From positions 1,258,001 to 1,322,000 of the forward strand of contig CP091137.1 of NCBI GenBank assembly GCA_021582295.1: a stretch of 64,000 bases of DNA, given 5' to 3'. Within the stretch, counting starts at the first letter, position 1. Every line of letters starts with the position of its first letter. The position numbers and the translations under genes are program-made. Positions 16,505-25,912 of the stretch are shown in pieces. The DNA comes from Candidatus Thiovulum stygium (lineage in GTDB: Bacteria > Campylobacterota > Campylobacteria > Campylobacterales > Thiovulaceae). The notes below the pieces were generated by a model. The model had not been told where the DNA came from, searched no databases, and was given only the letters and a program-made list of their open reading frames with translations.

Positions 16505-17107
16505 CTATTTTTGCTCCAAAAGTTTAGAAACTTCGATTTCTGTTTCAAGTTGAACAATCTCTTTTTCTAAATCAGTAGCAAAAGTATCAATTTCAGATTC
16601 AGTCGAAGAGATACTTTCACCAATCGAATTAATAACATTAAGACTATTTTCAATAGCTAACATCTCTTTTTTACTCTCGAGATAATCAATTTTCATTTTA
16701 AGAAGCTCAAGACCATCGCGATGTTTAAGAAAAGCTATTTTAACTCTTTCTTCAACATTTTTTAATTTAGCTTGAAAACTTTTCATATCATTTATAGTTG
16801 ATTGAAGAAGAATAATTTTGCTATTTGATATATTATTATCAGTAGCCAATTTTAATTCGTTCTCTTTAAAAGATATTTTAGTTTCGTATAATTTAACATT
16901 TGTTGAAGTTTTAATAAGTAGATTTCTTAATTCTTCACCTCGCTGACGATATTTTTCAATCGTATTATGAGCAGAATTTTGAGACTTTTGAAGAGCTGAC
17001 AAACTACTATTTCGAATAGATTCTATATTTCGTTCCCCATTAAAAAATATAACAAAAACTGCAATACTAATAATTGCAACAACTAGACCAAAGAAAAAAT
17101 TAGCCAT
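16505..17107 (-). CDS. Membrane-anchored coiled-coil protein
   Basis: One N-terminal membrane helix (residues about 4-23, FFFGLVVAIISIAVFVIFF) precedes roughly 170 residues of nearly uninterrupted coiled coil (RQRGEELRNLLIKTS, LKNVEERVKIAFLKHRDG, FATDLEKEIVQLETEIEVSK). The helix pattern resembles PspA/IM30-like or energy-independent scaffold proteins, but no family signature is clear. It is transcribed just ahead of the DUF1566 lipoprotein, which also has a coiled-coil part. The two may interact in the envelope; that is inference. Confidence 0.7.
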   Translation of the reverse strand: MANFFFGLVVAIISIAVFVIFFNGERNIESIRNSSLSALQKSQNSAHNTIEKYRQRGEELRNLLIKTSTNVKLYETKISFKENELKLATDNNISNSKIILLQSTINDMKSFQAKLKNVEERVKIAFLKHRDGLELLKMKIDYLESKKEMLAIENSLNVINSIGESISSTESEIDTFATDLEKEIVQLETEIEVSKLLEQK

Positions 17108-17177
17108 ATATCACCACCTTTAAAAAATATATAAAATTATAACAAATTTATAATATAGCTTAAATCTTTGGAACAGT

Positions 17178-17183
17178 TATAAT
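17178..17183 (+). promoter_or_regulatory. Likely -10 box
   Basis: TATAAT 24 bases before the ATG of the truncated 44-residue frame at 17207, followed by an AGGAG ribosome site. The expression signals of the broken gene are therefore intact. Confidence 0.4.
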
Positions 17184-17206
17184 TTTATAAAAAATAGGAG
17201 TAATAA

Positions 17207-17341
17207 ATGAATAGACGAGAATTTTTATATATTTCAGCTCTTTCAACTGCATCTTTAGTTTTTACTGGTTGTGGAATTGATCCTCAAGGTCGAGGTTATA
17301 GTATTAATTTGCCTATGAACATCTTTATGAAGTATCACTAA
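17207..17341 (+). pseudogene. Exported or Tat-type lipoprotein gene truncated by maturase remnant
   Basis: The frame begins MNRREFLYISALSTASLVFT followed by GCGID: an RR-containing, Tat-like signal running into a lipobox Thr-Gly-Cys. It reads on as PQGRGYSINLP. From about 17318 the DNA matches, on the other strand, the C-terminus of a group II intron HNH maturase, and the frame ends at 17341 with unrelated residues. Promoter and AGGAG site remain. The original protein is unknown; the rest of the gene is not found downstream. Confidence 0.6.
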
Positions 17342-17543
17342 ATTTTTATATTCATCACCTCCACCTTTTGCTTTTGGCATTTTGTGATGACAATGAATTT
17401 CGTCAATTTCTAATAGCTTACCCGTTATATAGCATTTACCTTTCTGAGCAACATATAAACTAATACGATTATCGAAGTCTCAGGTTTGCCGTTTCAAGTC
17501 GTTACTCTATCATTCCAGCAATCAAAACATCAGTTAATTTATA
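17318..17543 (-). mobile_element. Group II intron remnant: 5' ribozyme core fused to HNH end of maturase
   Basis: Reading the minus strand from 17543, the intron core seen at 1.8-2.3 kb recurs (TTGATTGCTGGAATGATAGA and on to the ACCTGAGACTTCGATA region). It then jumps straight into the C-terminal HNH domain of an intron-encoded protein: VAQKGKCYITGKLLEIDEIH, then CHHKMPKAKGGGDEYKNLVI. The cysteine, HH and final H of the HNH fold are all present. The reverse transcriptase, maturase and domains IV-VI are deleted. It ends inside the lipoprotein frame at 17318. This piece is the best evidence for what the tandem elements at 1.8-2.4 kb are. Confidence 0.75.
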
Positions 17544-17774
17544 CATTTTTTAAGATCATATATTAATAGCATGATAAAGTTGAAATTATTCTTTAAGAAA
17601 ATCTATTTAACGAATCTCTAATATAAAAATATATAATTACTTGTTTTATTAAAGTTCAAGATAATAAAAATATTAAGATATTAATTGATTGTAGAGATTC
17701 TAAATAGTTATATATCTGAAACTATTATCTTTTTTTGATAAAATAATCTAGGAAATTTTAGTAAGGAACTAACT

Positions 17775-19307
17775 ATGAAAAATCTAGGATTATCTCTTGT
17801 TGCATCAACTTTGTTATTTTCACAAGTTGCTTTTGCTGATAATACAACAAAAAGCTCTAAAATTGATGTTGAACAAAACAAACCAAAACGAACTCTTAAT
17901 ATGAGTGGCAATCTTGATTATAAAATTCTTCCAAAAGATGTTGAATCCTTAGGCGAATTATTCACAAAAGGTATGATTTATGGTCGTCTTCGAATGAATA
18001 CTTTTAAATTTGATTGGAAAAAAGAGACCTTTGATAAAAAAGGTGATCAAAAAAATAACTATGCTCTTGGCATTGGTGGAAGTTTAATTTTTAAAACTGC
18101 AAAATATCATGGTTGGAGTGGAACAGTTGGTTTTTATACTTCACAAAATCCTTTTGGCACTATGGAACCTGAAAATATAGGTTATGTTAAAGCTGGTAAA
18201 GATACTTTTTCAAGAGATGCTATTAAAACTAGCGATGATAACGAAATTGGTATGACTTTAATTGGTGAAAGCTATTTAGAATATAATTTATTTAATACAA
18301 CTTATAAATTAGGTCGCCAACTTTTTGAATCTGTTTTTACAGCTTCAAATGATACAAAAATGATTCCAAATACATTTGACGGTTTATCTGTTGAAACAAC
18401 AATTCTTCAAGACACAAATATTAAAGTTGCCTATTTTCAAAGACAAAAACTTAGAGATCATACCTCATCACATGATGTTTTAACTTTTCAAGATGAAAAA
18501 GGAAATTCTTGGGGTAATCAAGATGATTCAGGTGTTCATAAAGGCTTAACTTATGCAAATTTTATTAAAGCTGATGAAGATCCTGATAATGAATTAATTA
18601 TCGTTTCTGTTAAAAATAATAGTTTAAAAAATATGGAATTAACAGCTAGTTATTTAGCAGTTCCTGAAGTTCTTCATCAAATTGCTCTTGAAGGTATTGC
18701 AAAAGTTCCTGTTAGCAATTGGACAATAGGTGTTGGTGCTAGATATATGATTCAAGGTGATGATGGCGGTGGTGCTATTGGTGGAGCTAGTTTAAGTGGA
18801 AAAGTTACAGCTACTGATAAACGAGGTTATACAGATCCTACAAATTTAGAATCATCTTTAATGGCATTTAAATTATTCGCTGATACAACTAGCGGTTTAT
18901 TAAAACTTCAATATGGCTATTCTCAAGTTAGCGATGATGCCGATTTCGTTTCTCCTTGGAGAGGTTTCCCAACTGCTGGTTATACTCGACCAATGGCAAC
19001 TAGTAACTGGTATGCAAATACAAAAAGTCATATGCTTCAAGGTATCGTTGATTTAGGTAAAGCAAATATTTTATTTGGCTCTCAAATATTAATGCGATAT
19101 GTAATGATCGATAATGATTCAGAAGTTAAAAATGATGTCGAAACTGATAAAGATGTAATCGAAATTACAGCTACTAAAAAATGGCAATCTTTTCCAAATT
19201 TTGAAAGCAAAATTAGATTTGGTTCTGTAAGTGCTGATACTGATATTTTACATAAAACAGATAATTCTTATAACGAATATCGTTTAGAATTAAATTATCT
19301 ATTTTAA
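17775..19307 (+). CDS. Outer-membrane porin (OprD / Campylobacterota major porin type)
   Basis: A 510-residue barrel protein. Signal peptide MKNLGLSLVASTLLFSQVAFA is followed by a mature part of many short alternating strands. Typical pieces are LGRQLFESVF with PNTFDGLSVE, then TDILHKTDNSYNEYRLELNY and a terminal Leu-Phe as expected for a barrel. The stretch YKLGRQ..ES...NDTKMIPNTFDG is characteristic of OprD-like porins, which import small solutes. A TGATAAAAT box lies about 30 bases upstream. The gene is alone, with leuD 22 bases after it. One ACCTCATC copy is at 18462. Confidence 0.82.
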   Translation: MKNLGLSLVASTLLFSQVAFADNTTKSSKIDVEQNKPKRTLNMSGNLDYKILPKDVESLGELFTKGMIYGRLRMNTFKFDWKKETFDKKGDQKNNYALGIGGSLIFKTAKYHGWSGTVGFYTSQNPFGTMEPENIGYVKAGKDTFSRDAIKTSDDNEIGMTLIGESYLEYNLFNTTYKLGRQLFESVFTASNDTKMIPNTFDGLSVETTILQDTNIKVAYFQRQKLRDHTSSHDVLTFQDEKGNSWGNQDDSGVHKGLTYANFIKADEDPDNELIIVSVKNNSLKNMELTASYLAVPEVLHQIALEGIAKVPVSNWTIGVGARYMIQGDDGGGAIGGASLSGKVTATDKRGYTDPTNLESSLMAFKLFADTTSGLLKLQYGYSQVSDDADFVSPWRGFPTAGYTRPMATSNWYANTKSHMLQGIVDLGKANILFGSQILMRYVMIDNDSEVKNDVETDKDVIEITATKKWQSFPNFESKIRFGSVSADTDILHKTDNSYNEYRLELNYLF

Positions 19308-19329
19308 TTATATTTTTGGAGTTAATTTA

Positions 19330-19845
19330 GTGGCTAATTTAGAGGGAAAAGTTTGGACATTCGGAAATAATATTGATACTGATTTAATTATTGCAGCTAG
19401 ATATCTTAATACTTCTGATCCAATTAAACTTGCTCAAAGTGTTATGGAAGATGCAAGACCTGAATTTGCAAAATTAGTTAAAACTGGAGACATGATTGTC
19501 GCAGGTTCTAATTTCGGTTCTGGAAGTTCAAGAGAACATGCACCTATTGCTCTTAAATATGCTGGTGTTTCAGCAGTTGTTGCAAAAAGTTTTGCAAGAA
19601 TTTTTTATCGAAATGCTTTTAATATGGGTCTTCCTATATTTGAAATAGATGAAGCCGATGAAATCGCTGAAAACTCAAAATTATCTATTAATATGGATAA
19701 TGGCGAAATTATAAATTTAAATAATGGCAAAATTTATAAATTTAAACCTATTCCTGAATTTATGCAAAAACTAGTTAAAGCAGGTGGTTTAATGAATTAT
19801 GCTCATGAAAAAATAGGAGGAAATCTTGGGAAACAAGCAATATAA
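19330..19845 (+). CDS. leuD: 3-isopropylmalate dehydratase small subunit
   Basis: Small subunit of isopropylmalate isomerase in leucine synthesis, working with LeuC (not in the window). GTG start. Signature [18 protein letters not shown] opens the swivel domain. [18 protein letters not shown] is the conserved substrate-binding loop, and [19 protein letters not shown] follows. At 171 residues it has the short form typical of Campylobacterota and archaea. Its end overlaps leuB by 20 bases, with the AGGAGG ribosome site of leuB inside leuD. Confidence 0.95.
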   Translation: MANLEGKVWTFGNNIDTDLIIAARYLNTSDPIKLAQSVMEDARPEFAKLVKTGDMIVAGSNFGSGSSREHAPIALKYAGVSAVVAKSFARIFYRNAFNMGLPIFEIDEADEIAENSKLSINMDNGEIINLNNGKIYKFKPIPEFMQKLVKAGGLMNYAHEKIGGNLGKQAI

Positions 19846-20911
19846 AATCACAGTTATTCGTGGTGATGGAATCGGTCCTGAAATAGTAGATGAAGCAATT
19901 AAAGTTCTTGATGCTGTTAGTCATTTAAAAGGCTTTGAATTAAAATATTCAGATGCTCTTTTAGGTGGAATAGCCTATGATATAACAGGTGTTCCACTTC
20001 CAATTGATACGATTCAAAGTGCAAAAAATAGTGATGCTGTTTTATTCGGTGCTATCGGCGGTTATCAATGGGATAATTTACCTCGAGAACTTAGACCAGA
20101 AACTGGTCTTCTCGGATTAAGAAAAGCTATGGGAGTTTATGCAAATATTCGACCTGTTAGAGTCTATAATGAATTAATTAGAGCTTCAACTTTAAAAGAA
20201 GAAGTTGTAAAAAATGTTGATTTAATAGTTGTTCGAGAATTAATCGGAGGCATCTATTTCGGCGAACCAAAAGGACGAGATGGCGATAAAGCTTTTAATA
20301 CTATGGTCTATTCTGTTCCTGAAATCGAACGAATAGCACATGTTGCTTTTAAAACAGCTTTAAAACGACACAAAAAAGTATGTTCTGTTGATAAAGCAAA
20401 TGTTCTAGATTCTTCTCAACTTTGGCGAGATGTCGTTACTAAAATTGGAAAAAATTATCCTGAAGTAGCTTTAACTCATATGTATGTCGATAATGCAGCA
20501 ATGCAACTTATTAGAGATCCAAAACAATTTGATGTTATCGTAACTTGTAATATATTCGGAGATATCTTAAGTGATGAAGCAAGTATGCTTTCTGGTTCTA
20601 TCGGAATGTTACCTTCAGCTTCAATTGGCGATAAAATAGGTCTTTATGAACCAATTCACGGTTCTGCTCCTGATATTGCAGGAAAAGGTATCGCTAATCC
20701 ATTAGCAACGATTTTAAGTGCATCTATGATGTTGAAATATGCTTTAAATGAAATCGAAGCAGGTGAATGTATCGAATGGGCTATTTCTCAAGCCTTAAAA
20801 GATGGCTATCGAACAAAAGATATGAGTCAATATGATGCAAAAGAAATTTGTTCAACAAGTGTTATAGGTTCAGTAGTAGCTAATTATGTCGGAAAATGCA
20901 AAAAAAATTAA
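19826..20911 (+). CDS. leuB: 3-isopropylmalate dehydrogenase
   Basis: Oxidative decarboxylation of 3-isopropylmalate to the leucine precursor. TTG start inside leuD, with AGGAGG 8 bases upstream. [11 protein letters not shown] opens the fold; [15 protein letters not shown] and [13 protein letters not shown] are the family substrate-binding segments. DKANVL carries the catalytic Lys/Asp pair, and [20 protein letters not shown] is the signature region near the C-terminus. Length 361 is normal. With leuD it forms a coupled pair. Confidence 0.96.
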   Translation: MGNKQYKITVIRGDGIGPEIVDEAIKVLDAVSHLKGFELKYSDALLGGIAYDITGVPLPIDTIQSAKNSDAVLFGAIGGYQWDNLPRELRPETGLLGLRKAMGVYANIRPVRVYNELIRASTLKEEVVKNVDLIVVRELIGGIYFGEPKGRDGDKAFNTMVYSVPEIERIAHVAFKTALKRHKKVCSVDKANVLDSSQLWRDVVTKIGKNYPEVALTHMYVDNAAMQLIRDPKQFDVIVTCNIFGDILSDEASMLSGSIGMLPSASIGDKIGLYEPIHGSAPDIAGKGIANPLATILSASMMLKYALNEIEAGECIEWAISQALKDGYRTKDMSQYDAKEICSTSVIGSVVANYVGKCKKN

Positions 20912-20985
20912 TATTTTAATGTTAGAAATTTTTATCGAAATGGAATCTGAATCACAATTTTTTGAATTTGAAAGGTGGCTTTTAA

Positions 20986-21399
20986 GTGAATGATAAATTT
21001 TTAAAAGATGCAATATTATCGACAATTGCAGAAATTGAATGTGATATCGATAATAATCTTTCTGATAATAAAAATTATGATTCAACTCGAGAAAATAATT
21101 CTATAATTAATTGCGAAACATCTTTTAATGATTCTAATTTAATTAATAATGATATAGAAATCAAATCGGTAATTGTTGATACAACAAATCTCTCTTTTCA
21201 ACAAAAAAACAGCACTTATAATAAAAATAGTATTGATGAGGTTGAATTTCTTTCTAATATATTACAAAAATTAAATGTTTTGTTTGAGGGATTTAAATCT
21301 GATAAATTAAAAAAACGAGAAGAGAAAACTGAAATGGTCATAAAATATCTTCAAGTGCTTCAAATCTCAATTGAAGAAAGAATTCAAAAAATAAAATAA
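20986..21399 (+). CDS. CiaD-like cytosolic protein
   Basis: The 137-residue protein has an Asn/Ser-rich N-terminal half and a C-terminal helical domain (FLSNILQKLNVLFEGFKSDK, then VIKYLQVLQISIEERI). That pattern resembles the C-terminus of Campylobacter CiaD and its relatives, which are often found beside leuB in this phylum. In Campylobacter CiaD is secreted through the flagellum; whether this one is cannot be said. GTG start with an AAAGG upstream. A 24-codon frame (20919-20993) ends overlapping the GTG and might couple translation. One GATGAGGT copy is at 21235. Confidence 0.6.
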   Translation: MNDKFLKDAILSTIAEIECDIDNNLSDNKNYDSTRENNSIINCETSFNDSNLINNDIEIKSVIVDTTNLSFQQKNSTYNKNSIDEVEFLSNILQKLNVLFEGFKSDKLKKREEKTEMVIKYLQVLQISIEERIQKIK

Positions 21400-21431
21400 A
21401 TAATTTCATTATTATAATTTTTGTTTTTAAC

Positions 21432-21452
21432 GGAACAGGTCAAACCTGTTCC
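21432..21452 (+). terminator. Rho-independent-type hairpin after CiaD-like gene
   Basis: GGAACAGGT (21432-21440), loop CAA, ACCTGTTCC (21444-21452): a perfect 9-bp stem with unusually high GC for this genome, 32 bases after the stop. The following bases are only moderately T-rich. Confidence 0.65.
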
Positions 21453-21616
21453 AGAATTTTAAATTCAGAATATCTCATCGTGAAATCATCAAATATCTTT
21501 TAAAAATTATCTAATAAATATAAAAAATACGAAAAAGCCTATAAATTGAGAAATTGAATTTCTTATCGATAGTTTAATTTTTGGTAAAATCTGATATCTA
21601 AAATATAGGCACATAA

Positions 21617-21918
21617 ATGGCTCAACCAAAAGATATTAATATTTTTGAAACTATTCCAAAATTAATAGAACAATCAACACAAACATTTAGAGCAAAATCT
21701 TTAAAAAAACTAGAGAAACACTTATAGAAATTATATATTCTAACGAAAGAGGAATATATATTATAGATGGCGAAAATGGTAGTGGCAAAACTATTATGGT
21801 TGAATCTATTCTTAATGAAATTAAAAATGATATATATTTAATAAAAGTTCCTCCAATCGATTTACGAGAATTATTAGATGAAATATATTTTATGTTACGA
21901 GGAAAAAGAGCTTATTAA
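21617..21918 (+). pseudogene. Frameshifted ExeA/CtsP-like P-loop ATPase, truncated
   Basis: From the ATG at 21617 the frame gives MAQPKDINIFETIPKLIEQS and stops at 21727. One extra A in the A7 run 21703-21709 continues it as LKKTRETLIEIIYSNERGIY, with a Walker A GENGSGKT at about residue 55, ending at 21918. The result is only about 100 residues: it lacks Walker B and sensor motifs, so it is truncated as well as frameshifted. The arrangement (small ATPase followed at once by a one-span membrane protein) resembles ctsP-ctsX of the Campylobacter transformation operon or ExeA/MshM in pilus operons. Its stop overlaps the ATG of the next gene. Confidence 0.55.
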
Positions 21919-23036
21919 TGGATAAAAATAGACTAATAATTTTAGAAACCAAATGTAAAAAACTTCAAAAAAGTAATAAAAAAGGTTTTAAAAATTATCT
22001 AATAAATATTAAAGAGTTTTTTAATTTCTCGAATCTTAAAAATAAATTTAATTTTACTATTTTAAAAAATATCTCCACAAAAAAGATAATTTTAACTATA
22101 ATAATTATTTCTTCAAGTTTAACTATAATATATTTTATATTTTATAATAGCGAATCTACTTTTAAAGATGTTTCTATTTCTAAATATTTTGATTGGAATA
22201 TTGAAATGCCATCTTTTAATTTTGAAAAATTGAAATTTTGGAAAAGTGAAATAGAATCTGAAACCTCATCAAATCCTGTTATTGATAATAATTTGACTCA
22301 AGATAAAAAAGATATTTTTATCCAGCCTCCAAATTCTATTGAAATTAAAGAACCAAATATTTCTTTAACAAATGATCAAATATTGACTTTGCCAACACCG
22401 CCTAAATTTGAAATTTTAGATAATGATAATAAAATAGTAATGGATATTAATAATAGTCTCAAAACTGTTTCGAGAAATGATGCAATATGGGATGAAATTT
22501 ATATTTTTGATGCAAATATCGATAGTTCATCAAATAGAGAAATATTATTTACTAAAAACAATAATCAGTTTATTGCTAAAGAACAAAATAAATCTGAACG
22601 AAATATCTCTATTGAAAGTTTAAGCTTAAATCAAATTGTCTTTCCACAAAAATTAGAGTTTGAAAATAATAAGTCTAATCTTATGATTTCTGATAGAAAT
22701 TTAACTGCTCTTGAAGCAAATTTAAAATTAGAATTTTATGAATCTAATAATAGTATTGAGAATAATTCTTCTATTATACAAACATCACAGATAATATCAA
22801 TGAGTTCGATTAATTTAGAATCTTTAATAGAACTCTTTTCAAATAATGATGATAACAACTCAAATAATTCAAAGAAACAAAAAATTAAACTTCCAGAACT
22901 GATTTCATTGCCACTTAACGACATAATAGTTAAAAAAGATTCTAATAAAAGTTCAGATAAAATCAAAAGAGTTGAAGAAACTGAAGTTTTAACACTTGAA
23001 GCAATTGATATTACTTCTATAAATGAAAGAGAATAA
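21918..23036 (+). CDS. One-span membrane protein with acidic, Asn/Ser-rich periplasmic region (CtsX-like position)
   Basis: Residues 1-52 are basic and probably cytosolic. A membrane helix lies at about 54-76 (IILTIIIISSSLTIIYFIFY), followed by about 290 residues of low-complexity, Asn-, Ser- and Glu-rich sequence. No domain is recognised. The ATG overlaps the stop of the ATPase remnant (TAATG), a sign of former co-translation. By position it would correspond to CtsX or a MshK/GspC-like bitopic protein, but I see no sequence motif that proves this. One ACCTCATC copy is at 22263. Confidence 0.6.
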   Translation: MDKNRLIILETKCKKLQKSNKKGFKNYLINIKEFFNFSNLKNKFNFTILKNISTKKIILTIIIISSSLTIIYFIFYNSESTFKDVSISKYFDWNIEMPSFNFEKLKFWKSEIESETSSNPVIDNNLTQDKKDIFIQPPNSIEIKEPNISLTNDQILTLPTPPKFEILDNDNKIVMDINNSLKTVSRNDAIWDEIYIFDANIDSSSNREILFTKNNNQFIAKEQNKSERNISIESLSLNQIVFPQKLEFENNKSNLMISDRNLTALEANLKLEFYESNNSIENNSSIIQTSQIISMSSINLESLIELFSNNDDNNSNNSKKQKIKLPELISLPLNDIIVKKDSNKSSDKIKRVEETEVLTLEAIDITSINERE

Positions 23037-23226
23037 TTTATCTGAAACAAATAATTCTGATAATAATGTTGCACCAATTCAAGAAAATAATCAAACAGTG
23101 AATCAGCAACCAGCTCCACCAATTCAAGAAAATCAGAATCAAGTAGAAACTTCTAATCCTGTAACAGAAACAAATCAAGAAAATGGATACAATACTATGT
23201 TTTTAGCACCAATATTAAATTTATAG
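23023..23226 (+). CDS. Short Gln/Asn/Pro-rich frame overlapping the preceding gene
   Basis: Starts inside the last codons of the previous gene (14-base overlap) and encodes 67 residues dominated by Asn, Gln, Glu and Pro (PIQENNQTVNQQPAPPIQEN), ending FLAPILNL. Composition matches the preceding protein's periplasmic tail, so it may be the rest of that protein after a frameshift; this one is not repaired by a single added A. A separate coupled small protein is the alternative. Confidence 0.4.
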   Translation: MKENNLSETNNSDNNVAPIQENNQTVNQQPAPPIQENQNQVETSNPVTETNQENGYNTMFLAPILNL

Positions 23227-23236
23227 AGAGGTTGAT

Positions 23237-23788
23237 TTGAATCGATTATATTCATCAATATTATTAAGTTTGATACTTTTAGATTTAAATGCAAAAAGTG
23301 TTGATGACTTAATAGTGGATTTTCAAAGGAAAAATTTCAGTTCGGTTTGCAACGAAGGTTCAATTAAAATTGATCGAGGCAATAAAGATGAGGATTTTAT
23401 GGGAGTAGTTGGAACAGCTTGTGCTGAAATAGATTCTGTTAATAAACTTGCAACTATTCAAAATGAGTTAAAATCAACTCGAGCAGGTAGAAATAATGGT
23501 TCTTATTTTGCGACTTTAATTCTTCAAAAAAAGCTTCTTTATCAATTTATGGTCGATGATGTTGATCTTGGATATTTAAGAGTTCCAGATACAAATCATA
23601 TTTTATCAATAGTTTTTAAATATATAGTATTAAAAAAATTTAAAATTATTTCAGATAGTCCAAAAGAACTAGAAATAGTTGATGGTGAATTAAAAATAAA
23701 ATTATATTTATCAAGGGATTCGCAACCAAAAATGATGATAGATTTATATAAAAATGGTTCTTTGGAGAGTCAGCATTGGTATCGTTAG
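23237..23788 (+). CDS. Exported hypothetical protein upstream of mnmE
   Basis: TTG start with a GAGAGG site. Signal peptide (YSSILLSLILLDLNA), then a compact domain of about 160 residues containing SSVCNEGSIKIDRG and GVVGTACAEIDSVNKLATI. Those two cysteines may pair in the periplasm. The C-terminus ends SQHWYR and overlaps mnmE by 13 bases. The same type of protein occurs beside mnmE in relatives as far as I recall, without an assigned role. Confidence 0.65.
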   Translation: MNRLYSSILLSLILLDLNAKSVDDLIVDFQRKNFSSVCNEGSIKIDRGNKDEDFMGVVGTACAEIDSVNKLATIQNELKSTRAGRNNGSYFATLILQKKLLYQFMVDDVDLGYLRVPDTNHILSIVFKYIVLKKFKIISDSPKELEIVDGELKIKLYLSRDSQPKMMIDLYKNGSLESQHWYR

Positions 23789-25134
23789 AAACAATTTCAG
23801 CAATAGCAACTCCACATGGAATAGGTGCAATTTCTATTATTAGAATTAGCGGAATTAATGCTTTAAATATTGCATCAAAAATTACTAAAAAAGATAAAAG
23901 TTTTTTTTCACCTCGAGAAGCAAAATTAATTACTATTTATAATATTAATGATAAAAAAATAGATAAAGCAATAGTAATTTATTTTAAAGCTCCTAACTCT
24001 TTTACAGGTGAAGATATAATAGAAATTCAAACTCATGGTGGAATTGTTGTCGCCAAAATGGTTCTTGTTACAACTTTAAAATTTGGTGCAAGATTAGCTA
24101 GAGGCGGTGAATTTTCACAACGAGCTTTTTTAAATAATAAAATTGATCTTTCTGAAGCTGAAGCAATAAGTGAATTAATTAATGCAAAAAGTGAAGAAGC
24201 TGTTTTTCAACTTTCAAAACAACTTCACGGTTCGCTTAAAATCGAAGTTGAAAATATCCGAGAAGAATTGCTAGAAATTCTTGCTCATTCTGAAGTTGTT
24301 ATAGATTATGCAGAAGATGATTTACCAAAAGATGTAGAAAATAATATATTAATCAAATTGAATGAAATTAGCGAAAAATTAAAAATTTTATTAAAATATA
24401 GCCAAATGAGAAATAGAATTTTTGATGGTTTTAAAATTGCAATTATTGGTCGTCCAAATGTTGGCAAAAGTTCTCTTTTAAATAAATTATTAAATTATGA
24501 TAGAGCAATTGTCAGCGAAATTGCTGGAACAACTAGAGATCGAGTTGAAGATTATTTATTTATTGGAACTCATAGTGTAAAAATTGTTGATACTGCTGGA
24601 ATTCGTGAAAGTAAAGATCAAATAGAACAAATTGGAATTGCTAGAAGTATTGAAGCAATTGAAGAAGCAGATATTATTTTAGCAATTTTTGATAATTCTC
24701 AAGAATTATCTCAAGAAGATCAAAATATTTTAAATATTTTAAATAAATTTAAAGAATCAAAAAAAATATTAGTAGTTTTGAATAAAAGCGATTTAAAACA
24801 TACGATTAATAATATAAATATGTTTGAAAATATAAATATTTCGACAAAAAAAGGTTCAATTCAACACCTCATCGATAAAATTGAAGAAATCTTAAGTTCG
24901 ATTAATAATTCTGCTGAAAGTGGAAATATTTTATCTTCCACAAGACAAATCGATGAGGTCGAAAAAACTCTTCAAGAGATAGAAAACTCTTTTGAACCTC
25001 TCAAAAATGGCGAACTTGAATTTTTTTCGTTTCACATAAATGAAGCAATCGAAAGAATTTCATCAATTTCAAGACCATTTCATCACAGTGAAATGTTAGA
25101 TAAAATGTTTGGTAATTTTTGTCTTGGTAAGTAA
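23776..25134 (+). CDS. mnmE: tRNA modification GTPase MnmE
   Basis: With MnmG it adds carboxymethylaminomethyl to wobble uridine. TTG start overlapping the upstream gene. The N-terminal domain begins TISAIATPHGIGAISIIRIS; the G domain has GRPNVGKSSLLN (about residues 224-235), the TTRD switch, DTAGIR and NKSD. The invariant C-terminal FCLGK is present, so the protein is complete at 452 residues. Two motif copies are inside (24866 and 24952), one of them as Asp-Glu-Val with a GAG codon. Confidence 0.96.
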   Translation: MVSLETISAIATPHGIGAISIIRISGINALNIASKITKKDKSFFSPREAKLITIYNINDKKIDKAIVIYFKAPNSFTGEDIIEIQTHGGIVVAKMVLVTTLKFGARLARGGEFSQRAFLNNKIDLSEAEAISELINAKSEEAVFQLSKQLHGSLKIEVENIREELLEILAHSEVVIDYAEDDLPKDVENNILIKLNEISEKLKILLKYSQMRNRIFDGFKIAIIGRPNVGKSSLLNKLLNYDRAIVSEIAGTTRDRVEDYLFIGTHSVKIVDTAGIRESKDQIEQIGIARSIEAIEEADIILAIFDNSQELSQEDQNILNILNKFKESKKILVVLNKSDLKHTINNINMFENINISTKKGSIQHLIDKIEEILSSINNSAESGNILSSTRQIDEVEKTLQEIENSFEPLKNGELEFFSFHINEAIERISSISRPFHHSEMLDKMFGNFCLGK

Positions 25135-25892
25135 AAAATATATATTATTTTTAGTATCTGCTTTTAATATATTAACAGTTGATATTTTCGCACATGAACA
25201 AATTTCAAATGAAAAAGTAGTTTTACAATTAGATTGGAAACATCAATTTGAATATGCAGGATATTATATAGCAAAAGAAAAAGGCTTTTATAATCAAGTT
25301 GGTTTGAATGTTGAAATAAAAGAATTTAATGGAGATTCTATTTTTACAACGATTTCTGAAGTTGAAAAAAATCCTGAACGAGTCTCAAATTTTGTCTCAG
25401 CTTCGATTAATGGTTGGAAATATGCTCTTGAAAATATTGATGAAACTATAAATATGATTTTAGAAAAATATAATTCTCAAAATAAATGCAAAAAATTTAT
25501 CTAAAAAAACGATATATTGAAGTTGAAGTTATTGGTACAAGTTTTAAAGCTTTTGGTTTTGCTACTGAATTTCAACAAGTGATTTTAAATTTAGTAAATA
25601 ATGCAAAAGATGAAATGATCAAAAAAAAATGACTAATGGACAAATTAAAATATATGTTTCTGAAGATGGATTGATAAAAGTTATTGATAATGCTGGAGGA
25701 GTTCCCGAAAATATTATCGATAAAATTTTCGAACCTTATTTTACAACTAAAGGAGTCGGTGAAGGAACAGGTTTAGGACTTCATATGTCGAGAACGATAG
25801 TCGAAGAACATCTTGAAGGAACTATTGGAGTCAAAAATATTGATGGTGGGGCTGAATTTTTTGTAAAATTACCTCCAATTAAAAATTCTTAA
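25109..25892 (+). pseudogene. Internally deleted NMT1/THI5-domain sensor histidine kinase
   Basis: Begins within the mnmE end with a signal peptide and an NMT1/THI5-like ligand-binding start (VLQLDWKHQFEYAGYYIAKE). It jumps within that domain and passes directly to a kinase ATPase end: FQQVILNLVNNAKDE (N box), VIDNAGGVP (G1), FEPYFTTKGVGEGTGLGLHM (F/G2). The sensor's middle, PAS and phospho-acceptor His regions are missing. Two frame breaks occur, at the A6 run 25490-25495 and the A9 run 25621-25629; each is restored by one added A. Intact relatives are transmembrane kinases of 600 or more residues, so this is a deletion derivative, not a working sensor. Confidence 0.75.
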
Positions 25893-25912
25893 ATTTTAAA
25901 AAAGGATAAAAG

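Noticed and set aside
17708-17911. 67-residue minus-strand frame over the porin start
   Set aside because: Overlaps the porin promoter and signal peptide on the other strand; no support.
22736-23122. 128-residue minus-strand frame
   Set aside because: Antisense to the Asn/Ser-rich membrane protein; Leu/Ser-rich only because of that complement.
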